Of a DNA stretch of 64,000 nt, positions 10,552 through 19,688 are shown in pieces. Each line of letters starts with the position of its first letter. Within the stretch, counting starts at the first letter, position 1. The notes beneath the pieces are model-generated. The model did not search any database, was not told the origin of the DNA, and saw nothing but the letters and a program-made list of their open reading frames with translations. The stretch comes from Desulfobacteraceae bacterium (GTDB lineage: Bacteria; Desulfobacterota; Desulfobacteria; Desulfobacterales; Desulfococcaceae), in NCBI GenBank assembly GCA_011390755.1, contig JAABRU010000002.1, positions 62,001 through 126,000 of the forward strand, in the 5' to 3' direction. A program made the translations under genes and the position numbers.

Positions 10552-10780
10552 CAGTAGATCGAAAAGTTTTCCGCCGACCGGTTTCAGAACGGTTCCCGGA
10601 GTGCAAAAATTGTATTTTTGCATGAATGCCCGGCAGAAAACGCTCCGTTTTACCCATGTTCAGCGGTGCAAAAATTGTATTTTTGCATGGTAGCCGGGAG
10701 ATGCGGCGGTGCAAAAATACAATTTTTGCACTCCGGGACAGTCGTAAAGCCGTATTCGGGGGAAATTTTTCGATCTACTG
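10552..10780. repeat. Palindromic repeat family B (cagtagatcgaaaag...cgatctactg)
   Basis: Terminal inverted repeats plus internal tgcaaaaattgtatttttgca palindromes; related copies at 41595-41737 and 49164-49301. Confidence 0.85.
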
Positions 10781-10784
10781 GGTA

Positions 10785-10865
10785 AACCACGAAATACACG
10801 AAAAAAATACAAAAAAACAGCAGGATATAAATATTTTCCGCTAGTCTTTCGTGTCTTTTGTGGTT
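10785..10865. repeat. Imperfect inverted repeat (aaccacgaaatacacgaaa...tttcgtgtcttttgtggtt)
   Basis: Read directly; architecture resembles the repeat at 26018-26096. Confidence 0.75.
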
Positions 10866-10922
10866 ATAATAAAATCAAATGGTTATAAACAAAATACCCA
10901 TTTATCCGATAAAGTTAAAGAA

Positions 10923-11369
10923 ATGAATAAATTAAAAATATTACTTCCCATAGGACTGGCCCTGATACTGGGCAGCATTTTTTTATATTCATACTGCCTG
11001 AAAAAAGCTCCGGAACAGAACACAGCAGCAGGGCATGGCGATCAGGCCACATCTGATGTGAAAAAACTTACAGGCAGATGGAAACGTCTTGACGGAGCTT
11101 ATGTAATTGATATTGCCCGGACAGCCAAAAACGGCATCCTGGATGCGGCCTATTTTAACCCGAAACCCATCAATGTAACCCGCTCTCTTTTTATGATCAA
11201 AGACGGGCAGATAAAAATATTTATTGAACTGAATGATGAAGGTTATCCGGGTTCAGAATATACCCTGACTTATTATCCGGATGAGGATATCCTGAAAGGA
11301 AAATATTTTCACGGGGGATTGAAAAAATATTTTGAAGTAATGTTTATCAGAATAAAAAATGAAAAATAA
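10923..11369 (+). CDS. Membrane-anchored conserved hypothetical protein
   Basis: N-terminal hydrophobic segment MNKLKILLPIGLALILGSIFLYSYC; LTGRWKRLDGAYVIDI...AAYFNPKPINV. Start moved from 10851 to 10923 to fit the signal segment. Confidence 0.6.
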   Translation: MNKLKILLPIGLALILGSIFLYSYCLKKAPEQNTAAGHGDQATSDVKKLTGRWKRLDGAYVIDIARTAKNGILDAAYFNPKPINVTRSLFMIKDGQIKIFIELNDEGYPGSEYTLTYYPDEDILKGKYFHGGLKKYFEVMFIRIKNEK

Positions 11370-11386
11370 AAACAGGGGATCATTCC

Positions 11387-12052
11387 ATGTTTATTTCACA
11401 CAGATACAAAGTTATCTTCATTCATATCCAAAGAACCGGCGGTAATTCCATCCACCGGGTTTTTGAGGAATATGACCCTGATTTTCAATACAGACTGCCG
11501 CTTGATCCTTTACAGAAAAGACTTAAACATCCTTTTGCAAGTGATATTAAAGCAGTAACGGATGCCGGTATATTTCAGAACTATATCAAGTTTTGTGTAG
11601 TGAGAAACCCGTTTGACAGGATGGTTTCCTGGTATTCCATGTTTAAACATAAAAACACTGAAAAAAAAAATATTCCTAATGAATTTGCTGCTGTGAAAAC
11701 AGTGGGAGATGCCGTGGAGGCGGCAGTTGCCGGTAACCTTGCATCATTGGAGGATTTTTTGAAGTTATCAAAAGAAGATCCGGACGGTCTGCTTGTACGC
11801 TTTCATACCCCTCAGCTGGCTTTTATAACCGGTGACAGGGGACAGGTACTGGTGGACAGGATTCTGCGGTTTGAAAATCTGGCTGAGGAATTTAAAGCCT
11901 TTTCACGGGATATATGTTTTGACGGTCAGCTGCCGCATACCAATACTTCCATCCGCAGACAGGATTACCGCGGTTATTATTCTGAAGAAATGAAACAGGA
12001 GATGCTGTTCCGGTTCAGGGAGGATTTTGAATATTTCGGATATGATTTTTAG
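11387..12052 (+). CDS. Sulfotransferase family 2-like protein
   Basis: YKVIFIHIQRTGGNSIHRVF (5'-PSB-like) and FCVVRNPFDRMVSWY. Confidence 0.82.
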   Translation: MFISHRYKVIFIHIQRTGGNSIHRVFEEYDPDFQYRLPLDPLQKRLKHPFASDIKAVTDAGIFQNYIKFCVVRNPFDRMVSWYSMFKHKNTEKKNIPNEFAAVKTVGDAVEAAVAGNLASLEDFLKLSKEDPDGLLVRFHTPQLAFITGDRGQVLVDRILRFENLAEEFKAFSRDICFDGQLPHTNTSIRRQDYRGYYSEEMKQEMLFRFREDFEYFGYDF

Positions 12053-12072
12053 ATTTATACAACAGAAACAGA

Positions 12073-12753
12073 ATGACAGTCAAAGATACAAAGATGCTGA
12101 TTTCCTACACTCATAAATTTATATTTTTTCACGTTGCCAAAGCCGCGGGCTTAAGCATCAGGGAAGCCCTCAGGCCTTATGTTCAGGAACCTGAACGGTT
12201 CAAAATAAGACGGCCCCCGAAAATGACAGGCGGCAAACCCAATCCGATCTATGAAATGTGGGAAAATACACTTTTACATGCAAAAGCCGGGGATGTCAGG
12301 AAAGAGCTGGAAAAAGACATATACGACAGTTTCTATAAATTCGCATTTGTCCGAAATCCATGGGACTGGCAGGTGTCCATGTATCACTTCATCCTGAAGG
12401 ATCCGATTCATGTAAAACATAAACTTGTCACTTCAATGGGGGGATTTGAAGAATTTCTGGAATGGGTTATTGCCTCTGAAAAACCGTATCCAAGAGGTGC
12501 TTCCAAATTTCAAAAGGATGTGATTACCGATGAACAGGGAAATCTTATTATAGACTTTGCCGGCCGGTTTGAAAACCTGTCACATGATTTTGCTCATGTC
12601 TGCCGGGTCATCGGCATCCGCGCATCCCTGCCCAGAATCAACACAACAGATCACAGGGACTATCGTGATTATTATAACAATAATACAAAAAAGATGGTGG
12701 CAGAACACTTTAGGGAAGATATTGAATTATTCGGCTATACCTTTAACGGATAA
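12073..12753 (+). CDS. Sulfotransferase family 2-like protein
   Basis: HKFIFFHVAKAAGLSIREAL and YKFAFVRNPWDWQVSMYHF. The exact start is uncertain. Confidence 0.82.
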   Translation: MTVKDTKMLISYTHKFIFFHVAKAAGLSIREALRPYVQEPERFKIRRPPKMTGGKPNPIYEMWENTLLHAKAGDVRKELEKDIYDSFYKFAFVRNPWDWQVSMYHFILKDPIHVKHKLVTSMGGFEEFLEWVIASEKPYPRGASKFQKDVITDEQGNLIIDFAGRFENLSHDFAHVCRVIGIRASLPRINTTDHRDYRDYYNNNTKKMVAEHFREDIELFGYTFNG

Positions 12754-12997
12754 AGATGACGGATAAAGATATTGATAATGGGTCAAATCCGCTGATTCCC
12801 ATCCCCTCCCCCGGTGGGGGGTAGAGAATCAAAGGATTTGAGTCACTACCAAGATATTTCTGCGGTTTTCTGCAGGTTGGGGTGAGGAACAAACCCCGGC
12901 AGATTCAGGATGTCGGGGTTCACTGCGTTCCCCCCGGCCTGCCCCGGAATAATTATCTTAAAAGCCATAGTGCTGAAAAAGCACCGAGAGGTTACAT

Positions 12998-13606
12998 ATG
13001 TTATTACAGCAAAACATTGAAAATGTAACAAATGAATTCAAACTGGACTTGCCGGGTTTTCAGGAATTCTTCATAAAAGACCCTGTCAGCCTGTCAGAAC
13101 TGAATATTTTCCAAAAAATTTTATTAACAAGCGATGGAACCCTGACCGAAATAATAGAAGCGTATATATCTGACAATATTCATGTTGTAAAACTGTCCGA
13201 AGAATTTGTACAAATGACAACGGATCTTCTGTCCCTGAATATTCAGAAAGGAAAAAAAGTAATTAACAGAAAGATACTTCTTCAGGGCCGAAGCAGCAGT
13301 AAAAACTGGCTTTATGCCGAATCTGTTATTGTCCCTGATCGCCTGGAGGTAAAATTCAAAGATGAATTGATGAAATCAAGAAGGCCCATTGGGAAACTCT
13401 GGCGAAAATATAAGATTGAAACTTTTAAGGAAATCATAGAATATAGCAGGGAATCAGCCGGTCAGATTGCCGATTATTTTGGGATAAACAAAGAGGACAG
13501 TATCCTTAGCCGCACTTACAGGGTTTTCTCCAGGCAAAAACCCATAATGATGATTACAGAAAAATTTCCGGAAAGCTATTATCAGTTCCCGGTTAAGCGT
13601 GAATAG
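12998..13606 (+). CDS. Chorismate lyase-like protein (DUF98/UbiC-like)
   Basis: ILLTSDGTLTEIIEAY, RRPIGKLWRKYKIETFKEI, LSRTYRVFSRQKPIMMITEKFP. Confidence 0.65.
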   Translation: MLLQQNIENVTNEFKLDLPGFQEFFIKDPVSLSELNIFQKILLTSDGTLTEIIEAYISDNIHVVKLSEEFVQMTTDLLSLNIQKGKKVINRKILLQGRSSSKNWLYAESVIVPDRLEVKFKDELMKSRRPIGKLWRKYKIETFKEIIEYSRESAGQIADYFGINKEDSILSRTYRVFSRQKPIMMITEKFPESYYQFPVKRE

Positions 13607-13648
13607 TTTCATTGCGGAAATATTTTGCCTGCGAAGGAGTTTTGACGT

Positions 13649-15121
13649 ATGAAGTTTATTGAGCAATCTGAAAAATCACAGTTAAACGAAATAACAGACG
13701 GACAACTATCGTGTGTTTATCAGGATATTCATCAATATTTTCAAAAAATCCGGGCAGTTTTTGAGCAAAAAAATATTTGCACTGACGATACCGTTGTACT
13801 GGAATCCGGCAATTCATTACCGGGTGCTGTGACACTGCTGTATCTTTTGGAAGAAGGCTGCAGTTTTCTTCTGATTCCCGGACAGACAACTGTTGATAAT
13901 AGCAATAATTTTCAGGAATATTTTCCTCTGTTCTGCAAATATAAAATAAGAGCCGGATATACCGGCAGTGAACATCATGCAGATTTTTGTCCGGATAAAC
14001 TGCTGCATGTTTCTGTCAATGAAAAATACAGCGGCAGACACAGGAATATTCATCCGGACCCGAAACTCTACCTCCGTACATCAGGAAGTACCGGAAGCCC
14101 CAAGATGGCCGTTCATTCCCATGCCCGGCTGAAAAAGAACGCACAGAACTGTGTGAAGAGACTCGGACTTAACAGTAACAGCAGAATAGCAATCCCTGTG
14201 CCTGTTGCCCATATGTTCGGTCTGGGTGCGGCATTCCTCCCGGCTGTGGCAGTCGGTGCATCTGTTGATTTACAGGCTGGGGCCAATCTGCTCCGATATC
14301 TGCAGCGGGAAAAAGAATTTAATCCCGATACGGCATTTATGACTCCTGTTTTCTGTGAAACATTGGTCAAAGGCCGCAGAGCTTCCCGTCCATACAGACT
14401 CACAGTTACCGCCGGGGACAGATTCAGGGGGGAAGACACTTTTTCGAGATATGAATCTCTTTTCGGCTGTCTGATAAATCTTTACGGCAGTACGGAAATG
14501 GGGGCTATGTCAGCAGCCTGCCCTGATGATCCGCCCGATATGCGTTCCCGGACAGCAGGCAGACCCATGGACGGTGTAAAAATGCGTCTGGAAAAACAGA
14601 AAAATGAAAACAGTGATGAAATACCCGGAACCGGCATCCTCTGGTGTCGCCATTCATACGGGTTTGAAGGATACATAGATGAGGAGGGAAAAAACACAGG
14701 TCAATTCGCCAAAGAACAGGATGGCTGGTTCTGCACCGGGGATCTGGGAAAAATCCGGGAGGATGCCTGTATTGAAGTTCTGGGAAGAAAAGATCACAGC
14801 GTGAACAGGGACGGCCTTCTGCTTTACTTTGCCGATGTGGAAAATGCTGTAAAGGGCATAGACGGTATTGAGGCAGTTGCCGTAATGTCAGGCGGTCAAA
14901 GCATCCGGGGAGAAAAAATTTCGGCATTCTGTGTGCCGGTCAAAGGTTCTGGTATAAGTGAATCACAGGTCAGAACCTCCTGTTTTGATATCATGCCCAG
15001 GCGGGCGGTTCCTGATGAAATAATATTTCTCAAATCATTCCCCATGCTCCCAAGCGGCAAGATAGACCGGCAAAAATTATCAGAAATGGTCAGCGGGCAG
15101 ATACATAATGAATCTGATTAA
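13649..15121 (+). CDS. AMP-dependent acyl/aryl-acid ligase (ANL superfamily)
   Basis: LRTSGSTGSPKMAVHSH, LYGSTEMGA, GWFCTGDLGKI, LPSGKIDRQKL. Confidence 0.88.
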   Translation: MKFIEQSEKSQLNEITDGQLSCVYQDIHQYFQKIRAVFEQKNICTDDTVVLESGNSLPGAVTLLYLLEEGCSFLLIPGQTTVDNSNNFQEYFPLFCKYKIRAGYTGSEHHADFCPDKLLHVSVNEKYSGRHRNIHPDPKLYLRTSGSTGSPKMAVHSHARLKKNAQNCVKRLGLNSNSRIAIPVPVAHMFGLGAAFLPAVAVGASVDLQAGANLLRYLQREKEFNPDTAFMTPVFCETLVKGRRASRPYRLTVTAGDRFRGEDTFSRYESLFGCLINLYGSTEMGAMSAACPDDPPDMRSRTAGRPMDGVKMRLEKQKNENSDEIPGTGILWCRHSYGFEGYIDEEGKNTGQFAKEQDGWFCTGDLGKIREDACIEVLGRKDHSVNRDGLLLYFADVENAVKGIDGIEAVAVMSGGQSIRGEKISAFCVPVKGSGISESQVRTSCFDIMPRRAVPDEIIFLKSFPMLPSGKIDRQKLSEMVSGQIHNESD

Positions 15122-18100
15122 ATTTCTCTGGTCTGCATCCCCAGTCTCAACCCTGACCATTATTATTTTGTCCTCTGTCAACGGAATTGCCGGAGGAATA
15201 CTTCTGATTCTTATTCCTGATGCGGCATTGAATATTTTTTCAACAGACAGATTCTGGTTTTATGCAGTATCTCTGCCGGTGACAATAATTGTATTTCTCG
15301 TTTCCAGACACCTGTCCCAGCAAAAAACAGAGATTCTGGCTGAAAAGGCTTTGGAAGATATGGTGCTGAGAATAACGAACAGTGTCCGACATGCTGAATT
15401 AAAGGAATTTGAACAATATAAGAATTCTGATATTCTCCTGAGTATTGCAAACGCGCAGACCATCAGCAGCGCGGCAGGCAGGAATATGGAATCGCTCCAG
15501 GCATATGTCACTCTTTTTATCGGCTGGCTGTATATTTTCTTTTTTCTTTCCCATCTGTTTGGTCTGTTTCTTCTGCTTGCCCGTTTTGTACTGCTGATGA
15601 TTCAGGAAATGTTTGGAAAAATCATCAGAGCCTATGCGCAGGAGCAGATGAAGGAAGAAAAACGGATGTTTAATATATTCCAGAGTCATTTATACGGATT
15701 TAAAGAACTGAAATTCAATCAGAAAAAAAATGATGATATTTTTCACAATCACCTTCTGCCCCGAATAGAAAACTGCAAAAAAATAAGGATCAAAAGCAGG
15801 CGGTTTGGCTCTGAGCTTTTAATCATCAATATCCTGTTCAACCTGACGGTCATGGCCTGCTGCTCTGCCATGTCTTTTACACAGGATATCAGTATGCGGA
15901 TTATTATCATATTACTTTTTAACCTGCAAAACGATATACTTATCAATAGTTCCAAACAGAATATTGCAGAAGGAAATGTGGCATTGGCAAGATTGCGTCA
16001 GCTGTTTCAGGGAAAAAATCTCAGAAAAGCCGATGAGGATATAAGTATGCCGCCCCAAAAGGGCATGGATGATTTTCATTCCATTACCATGGAAAATATT
16101 CAATTTGCATATCCCCTATCCCATGATGTTCAGGGCTTTTCAATCCACATTGAAAATCTGACTGTCAAATCAAAGGAAATTCTGTTTATTACAGGCGGCA
16201 ACGGCAGCGGCAAGTCCACATTCATGAATATTCTGGCGGGCCTGTATTCACCTGATACCGGTATAATAAAAATTGACAACAGAGCTGTTTCCGCAGCATC
16301 TTACCGCCATATGTTCTCCGCAGTATTTGCCGATTTTCACCTCTTTGACCAGTTCTACGGAATGGAGGCAGTGGATGAAGACCATGTTAATGAATTATTA
16401 AGACTGACAGAACTTGAGGGGAAAACCGCTTATGGGCAGAACAGATTTTCCACACTGGATCTTTCAGCAGGTCAGCGGAGACGCCTTGCTCTTGTCATTG
16501 CCATGATGGAAGACAGACCCGTCTTTTTATTTGATGAATGGGCTGCTGACCAGGATCCGTATTTCCGCCGCTATTTTTATGAATCCATTCTGCCTTCTCT
16601 TAAAGAAAAAGGAAAAACGGTTATTGCAATTACCCATGATGACCGTTATTTTCATATTGCTGATAAAGTAATCCGCATGGAATACGGAAAAATAGCAGAA
16701 TACCGGCAGCCTGGGCAGACAAAGCAGATTCATCCGCTTTTTCCCCACAAATCCATGCCTTTTACTTCAAAAAAAGAAATCCCTTTTTCCGCTGCGGAGT
16801 ACATGGAAACGGAAAAAGAAGGGCCGGAGACCGAAGACCGTCATAACGTTTTTTTAAAACAGGTCAATCAGATAGTCAGCGAAGATCGTTCTTTATTACT
16901 GAAGATATTCGGTCTGCTGTTCATGTTTTCCGGCAGTTTTGTCGGTCTGACGGTTATCCTTGTGCATATGCCCCAAATGACCGCTGTCAGGGGAATATGG
17001 TATATCTGGTTTATTTTTCTGCTTATTTCCGTAGTTATATCTTTCCGCAGACTGCAAAAAAATTTTTATCATACTGTTGAGAACCGAATTGCAGATCTCC
17101 GTATCAGTGTCATGGATAATGCCAGAAAAACCGATTTGCTGACGCTGAAGCAAATTGGTGAAGGAAGAATATACTCATATCTGACATCTGACATCAAAGC
17201 TGTTGCCGAAACCTCGGATATCATCCTGCTCTGCATTCAGGGGGGGCTAAGGACGATTATGATATACGCTTATATCGCGGTTCTTTATCCCCCTGCCTTT
17301 GTTCTGATGCTCTTTCTGACGATTATCGGAGTCAGTATGTATTGTTTTAATCATATAAAAATGATAAATCTTTTTGAGCAGGTCCGGGACCGGGAGAAAA
17401 AACTGTCTGATTCTGTCCATCACCTGCTGAAAGGCTTTAAGGAACTGAAACTCAGCGTCAGAAAGAGTAATGATTTTTATCACAAAAGCATCCGGTATCA
17501 TGTATCCCGTCTGCAAAATATGAAACTTCGCTCTGTCCGGTATTATATCAGTAATTCCACGATAACATACGGTTTCTGGCAGGGTATTTTACTGATGATG
17601 ATCCTGGTAATGCCCTTTTTCTGGTCTCCGGCAGCCATCCTGCCGGTTGCAGTGGGGCTTGTGCTGACAATGCCTTTGCGGCAGATTATTGACAGGTATT
17701 CAAAGTTTCATATGGCCTATATGTCAATTCAGCGTCTCTTTCAGTTTGAAAACAAAATGAAACATCTGAAAGAGGATTCGGTCCGGGCCAAAGTGCCGGA
17801 CAGTTTTGAGAATCTTCAGTACAGGGATATTTCTTTTATATATAAAACAAAAGACAGTCATCCCTTTTTCATCGGGCCCATGAGCATGACCTTTAAACCG
17901 GGTGAAATTGTTTTTATTACCGGAGGAAACGGCAGTGGTAAATCAACCCTGCTGAATATCATAAGCGGATTATATCCTGCCGACTCAGGAGAGATATTTA
18001 TTAATAATGATAAAAATACGGATATTCAGGCACACCGGGAATTATTCTCACCAATATTCACTGATTTTCATCTGTTTGACCGCCTGTACGGAATGGAAAA

Positions 18101-18437
18101 AGTTGATGAGACAAAACTCAGCAGTCTCTTAAAACTCTTCCGGCTCTATGAAAAAGTGAAATATACCGATGGAAAATTCACCACCCTTGATCTTTCTGCC
18201 GGGCAGAAAAAGCGGATGGCCATGCTGGTGACAATGATGGAGGATAAACCGGTTTATGTTTTTGATGAATGGGCGGCTGAGCAGGATCCGCATTTCCGGG
18301 AATACTTTTACCTGAAACTGCTGCCGGAATTTAAGGCACAGGGCAAAACCGTAATTGCTGTCACCCATGATGACCGCTATTTCCATGCGGCGGACCGGGT
18401 ACTGCACCTGGAAAGCGGGCAACTGATTCACACATGA
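15108..18437 (+). CDS. Tandem-fused cyclic-peptide-export-type (SyrD/PvdE-like) ABC transporter, two TMD-NBD units
   Basis: Two Walker A (GGNGSGKSTFMNILAG, GGNGSGKSTLLNIISG), two LSAGQ signatures, two FDEWAA[DE]QDP Walker B and two THDDRYFH motifs in one ORF. Confidence 0.9.
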   Translation: MNLIKFLWSASPVSTLTIIILSSVNGIAGGILLILIPDAALNIFSTDRFWFYAVSLPVTIIVFLVSRHLSQQKTEILAEKALEDMVLRITNSVRHAELKEFEQYKNSDILLSIANAQTISSAAGRNMESLQAYVTLFIGWLYIFFFLSHLFGLFLLLARFVLLMIQEMFGKIIRAYAQEQMKEEKRMFNIFQSHLYGFKELKFNQKKNDDIFHNHLLPRIENCKKIRIKSRRFGSELLIINILFNLTVMACCSAMSFTQDISMRIIIILLFNLQNDILINSSKQNIAEGNVALARLRQLFQGKNLRKADEDISMPPQKGMDDFHSITMENIQFAYPLSHDVQGFSIHIENLTVKSKEILFITGGNGSGKSTFMNILAGLYSPDTGIIKIDNRAVSAASYRHMFSAVFADFHLFDQFYGMEAVDEDHVNELLRLTELEGKTAYGQNRFSTLDLSAGQRRRLALVIAMMEDRPVFLFDEWAADQDPYFRRYFYESILPSLKEKGKTVIAITHDDRYFHIADKVIRMEYGKIAEYRQPGQTKQIHPLFPHKSMPFTSKKEIPFSAAEYMETEKEGPETEDRHNVFLKQVNQIVSEDRSLLLKIFGLLFMFSGSFVGLTVILVHMPQMTAVRGIWYIWFIFLLISVVISFRRLQKNFYHTVENRIADLRISVMDNARKTDLLTLKQIGEGRIYSYLTSDIKAVAETSDIILLCIQGGLRTIMIYAYIAVLYPPAFVLMLFLTIIGVSMYCFNHIKMINLFEQVRDREKKLSDSVHHLLKGFKELKLSVRKSNDFYHKSIRYHVSRLQNMKLRSVRYYISNSTITYGFWQGILLMMILVMPFFWSPAAILPVAVGLVLTMPLRQIIDRYSKFHMAYMSIQRLFQFENKMKHLKEDSVRAKVPDSFENLQYRDISFIYKTKDSHPFFIGPMSMTFKPGEIVFITGGNGSGKSTLLNIISGLYPADSGEIFINNDKNTDIQAHRELFSPIFTDFHLFDRLYGMEKVDETKLSSLLKLFRLYEKVKYTDGKFTTLDLSAGQKKRMAMLVTMMEDKPVYVFDEWAAEQDPHFREYFYLKLLPEFKAQGKTVIAVTHDDRYFHAADRVLHLESGQLIHT

Positions 18438-18556
18438 TTATGAAATATTTTTTATCCCATCCCTCTGTATATCAGAGGCGGCAGATTTCCGGAAACTGCT
18501 CCTGGCAGATCTGCCGGAAGTCTATAATATTAACGCACAGCACAAGGAGGTAACAC

Positions 18557-18742
18557 ATGGCGGAAATATCAGCAACCCAGGCAGGTCTGGCAGGCGGCAG
18601 CAAAATACTTGCAACCGCAAAAGCAGCCGTGCTTTCACCGGCATTCGGAGCGGCCGCACTCATTGGCATCATTGCATTTGAATGGTGGAAAGGCAGCAGG
18701 GATGCAAAAGGATTTGCCGATGCGAAAAAGACCGATTCATGA
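18557..18742 (+). CDS. Small Ala/Gly-rich putative membrane protein
   Basis: Strong SD (aaggaggtaacacATG); one hydrophobic segment AVLSPAFGAAALIGIIAFEWW. Confidence 0.6.
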   Translation: MAEISATQAGLAGGSKILATAKAAVLSPAFGAAALIGIIAFEWWKGSRDAKGFADAKKTDS

Positions 18743-18775
18743 AGAAGAAAAAAACATTCAAAAAAGGAGAAAGAA

Positions 18776-19264
18776 ATGGCAGATGAAAAAATTGTTGAAG
18801 ACATTCCGGATGATGATCCCAAGACAGTTGCCAATAAAAGCATCAGAAATCATGTCATTGCTTCCATGGGGGGCGGTCTCATTCCCTTCCCCATGCTGGA
18901 TCTGGTGACAATCACCGGTGTTCAGTTGAATATGCTGCGGAAACTTTCAAAGATTTATGAAGTTCCTTTTTCCGAACACAAGGTAAAAAATATCGTCAGT
19001 TCCCTGATCGGCGGGGGCGGATCCGTGCCTGTTGCCGGTGCCTTTGCCTCTTTGGCCAAGTTCATCCCGGTTGTGGGGCACACAATCGGAAGCGTATCCC
19101 TTCCGATTACAGCAGGTGCAATCACCTATGCGGTCGGCAAGGTTTTTCTCCAGCATTTTGCATCCGGCGGCACCTTCCTGACCTTTGATCCGGACAGGGT
19201 CAGGGATTATTACAATGAAATGCTGAAAGAGGGAAAAAACATGAGCGCAGGAATGAAAGCCTAA
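18776..19264 (+). CDS. DUF697-like protein
   Basis: IRNHVIASMGGGLIPFPMLDLVTITGVQLNMLRKLSKIYEVPFSEHKVKNIV; paralogous to 23720-24262 and the C-terminus of 24430-25689. Confidence 0.75.
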   Translation: MADEKIVEDIPDDDPKTVANKSIRNHVIASMGGGLIPFPMLDLVTITGVQLNMLRKLSKIYEVPFSEHKVKNIVSSLIGGGGSVPVAGAFASLAKFIPVVGHTIGSVSLPITAGAITYAVGKVFLQHFASGGTFLTFDPDRVRDYYNEMLKEGKNMSAGMKA

Positions 19265-19294
19265 ACTTTTTCAATTCGTCACCTGATGTTTACA

Positions 19295-19356
19295 GGGCGT
19301 ATGCAGTAGTCCCCTGCAAAGGGCACTGCTGCCTGCAGGGGGCATTGCATACGCCC
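19295..19356. repeat. Hairpin-forming GGGCGTATGCA...TGCATACGCCC inverted repeat
   Basis: gggcgtatgcagtagtcccctgca pairs with tgcagggggcattgcatacgccc with few mismatches. Confidence 0.75.
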
Positions 19357-19484
19357 ATCCGGCGGTCGCCGGGGCCTATGCAATACGCCCCGGCAGCCCC
19401 CGGTTTTGCTTAAGGCGGCAATCCGTTCAGATTATCGGAGCGCAAAGAGCGAAATGCGGGATAAAAGAAAGAACAGGATGAAAT

Positions 19485-19652
19485 ATGCATATCATTATTA
19501 TTGGCGTACTGTATCTCTTACTGAGCCTTCTGATGGGTCTGCTGGGCAGGCACAGAAAATTCGGTTTCTGGGGATATTTTTTCGGTTCCATCGTATTAAC
19601 GCCTGTGATCGGCCTGCTTCTGGTAGTTGCATCGGATCCGGCAGGGAGCTGA
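19485..19652 (+). CDS. Small (55 aa) membrane protein, absent from the ORF track
   Basis: Read directly: MHIIIIGVLYLLLSLLMGLLGRHRKFGFWGYFFGSIVLTPVIGLLLVVASDPAGS*; two hydrophobic segments around a basic loop. Confidence 0.55.
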   Translation: MHIIIIGVLYLLLSLLMGLLGRHRKFGFWGYFFGSIVLTPVIGLLLVVASDPAGS

Positions 19653-19688
19653 GCAAAACCGTCCGAAATATTATCTGAGGAAATATAC

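Noticed and set aside
10626-10844. Small ORFs within 10552-10780, 41595-41737 and 49164-49301
   Set aside because: They are translations of family B palindromic repeats, not genes.
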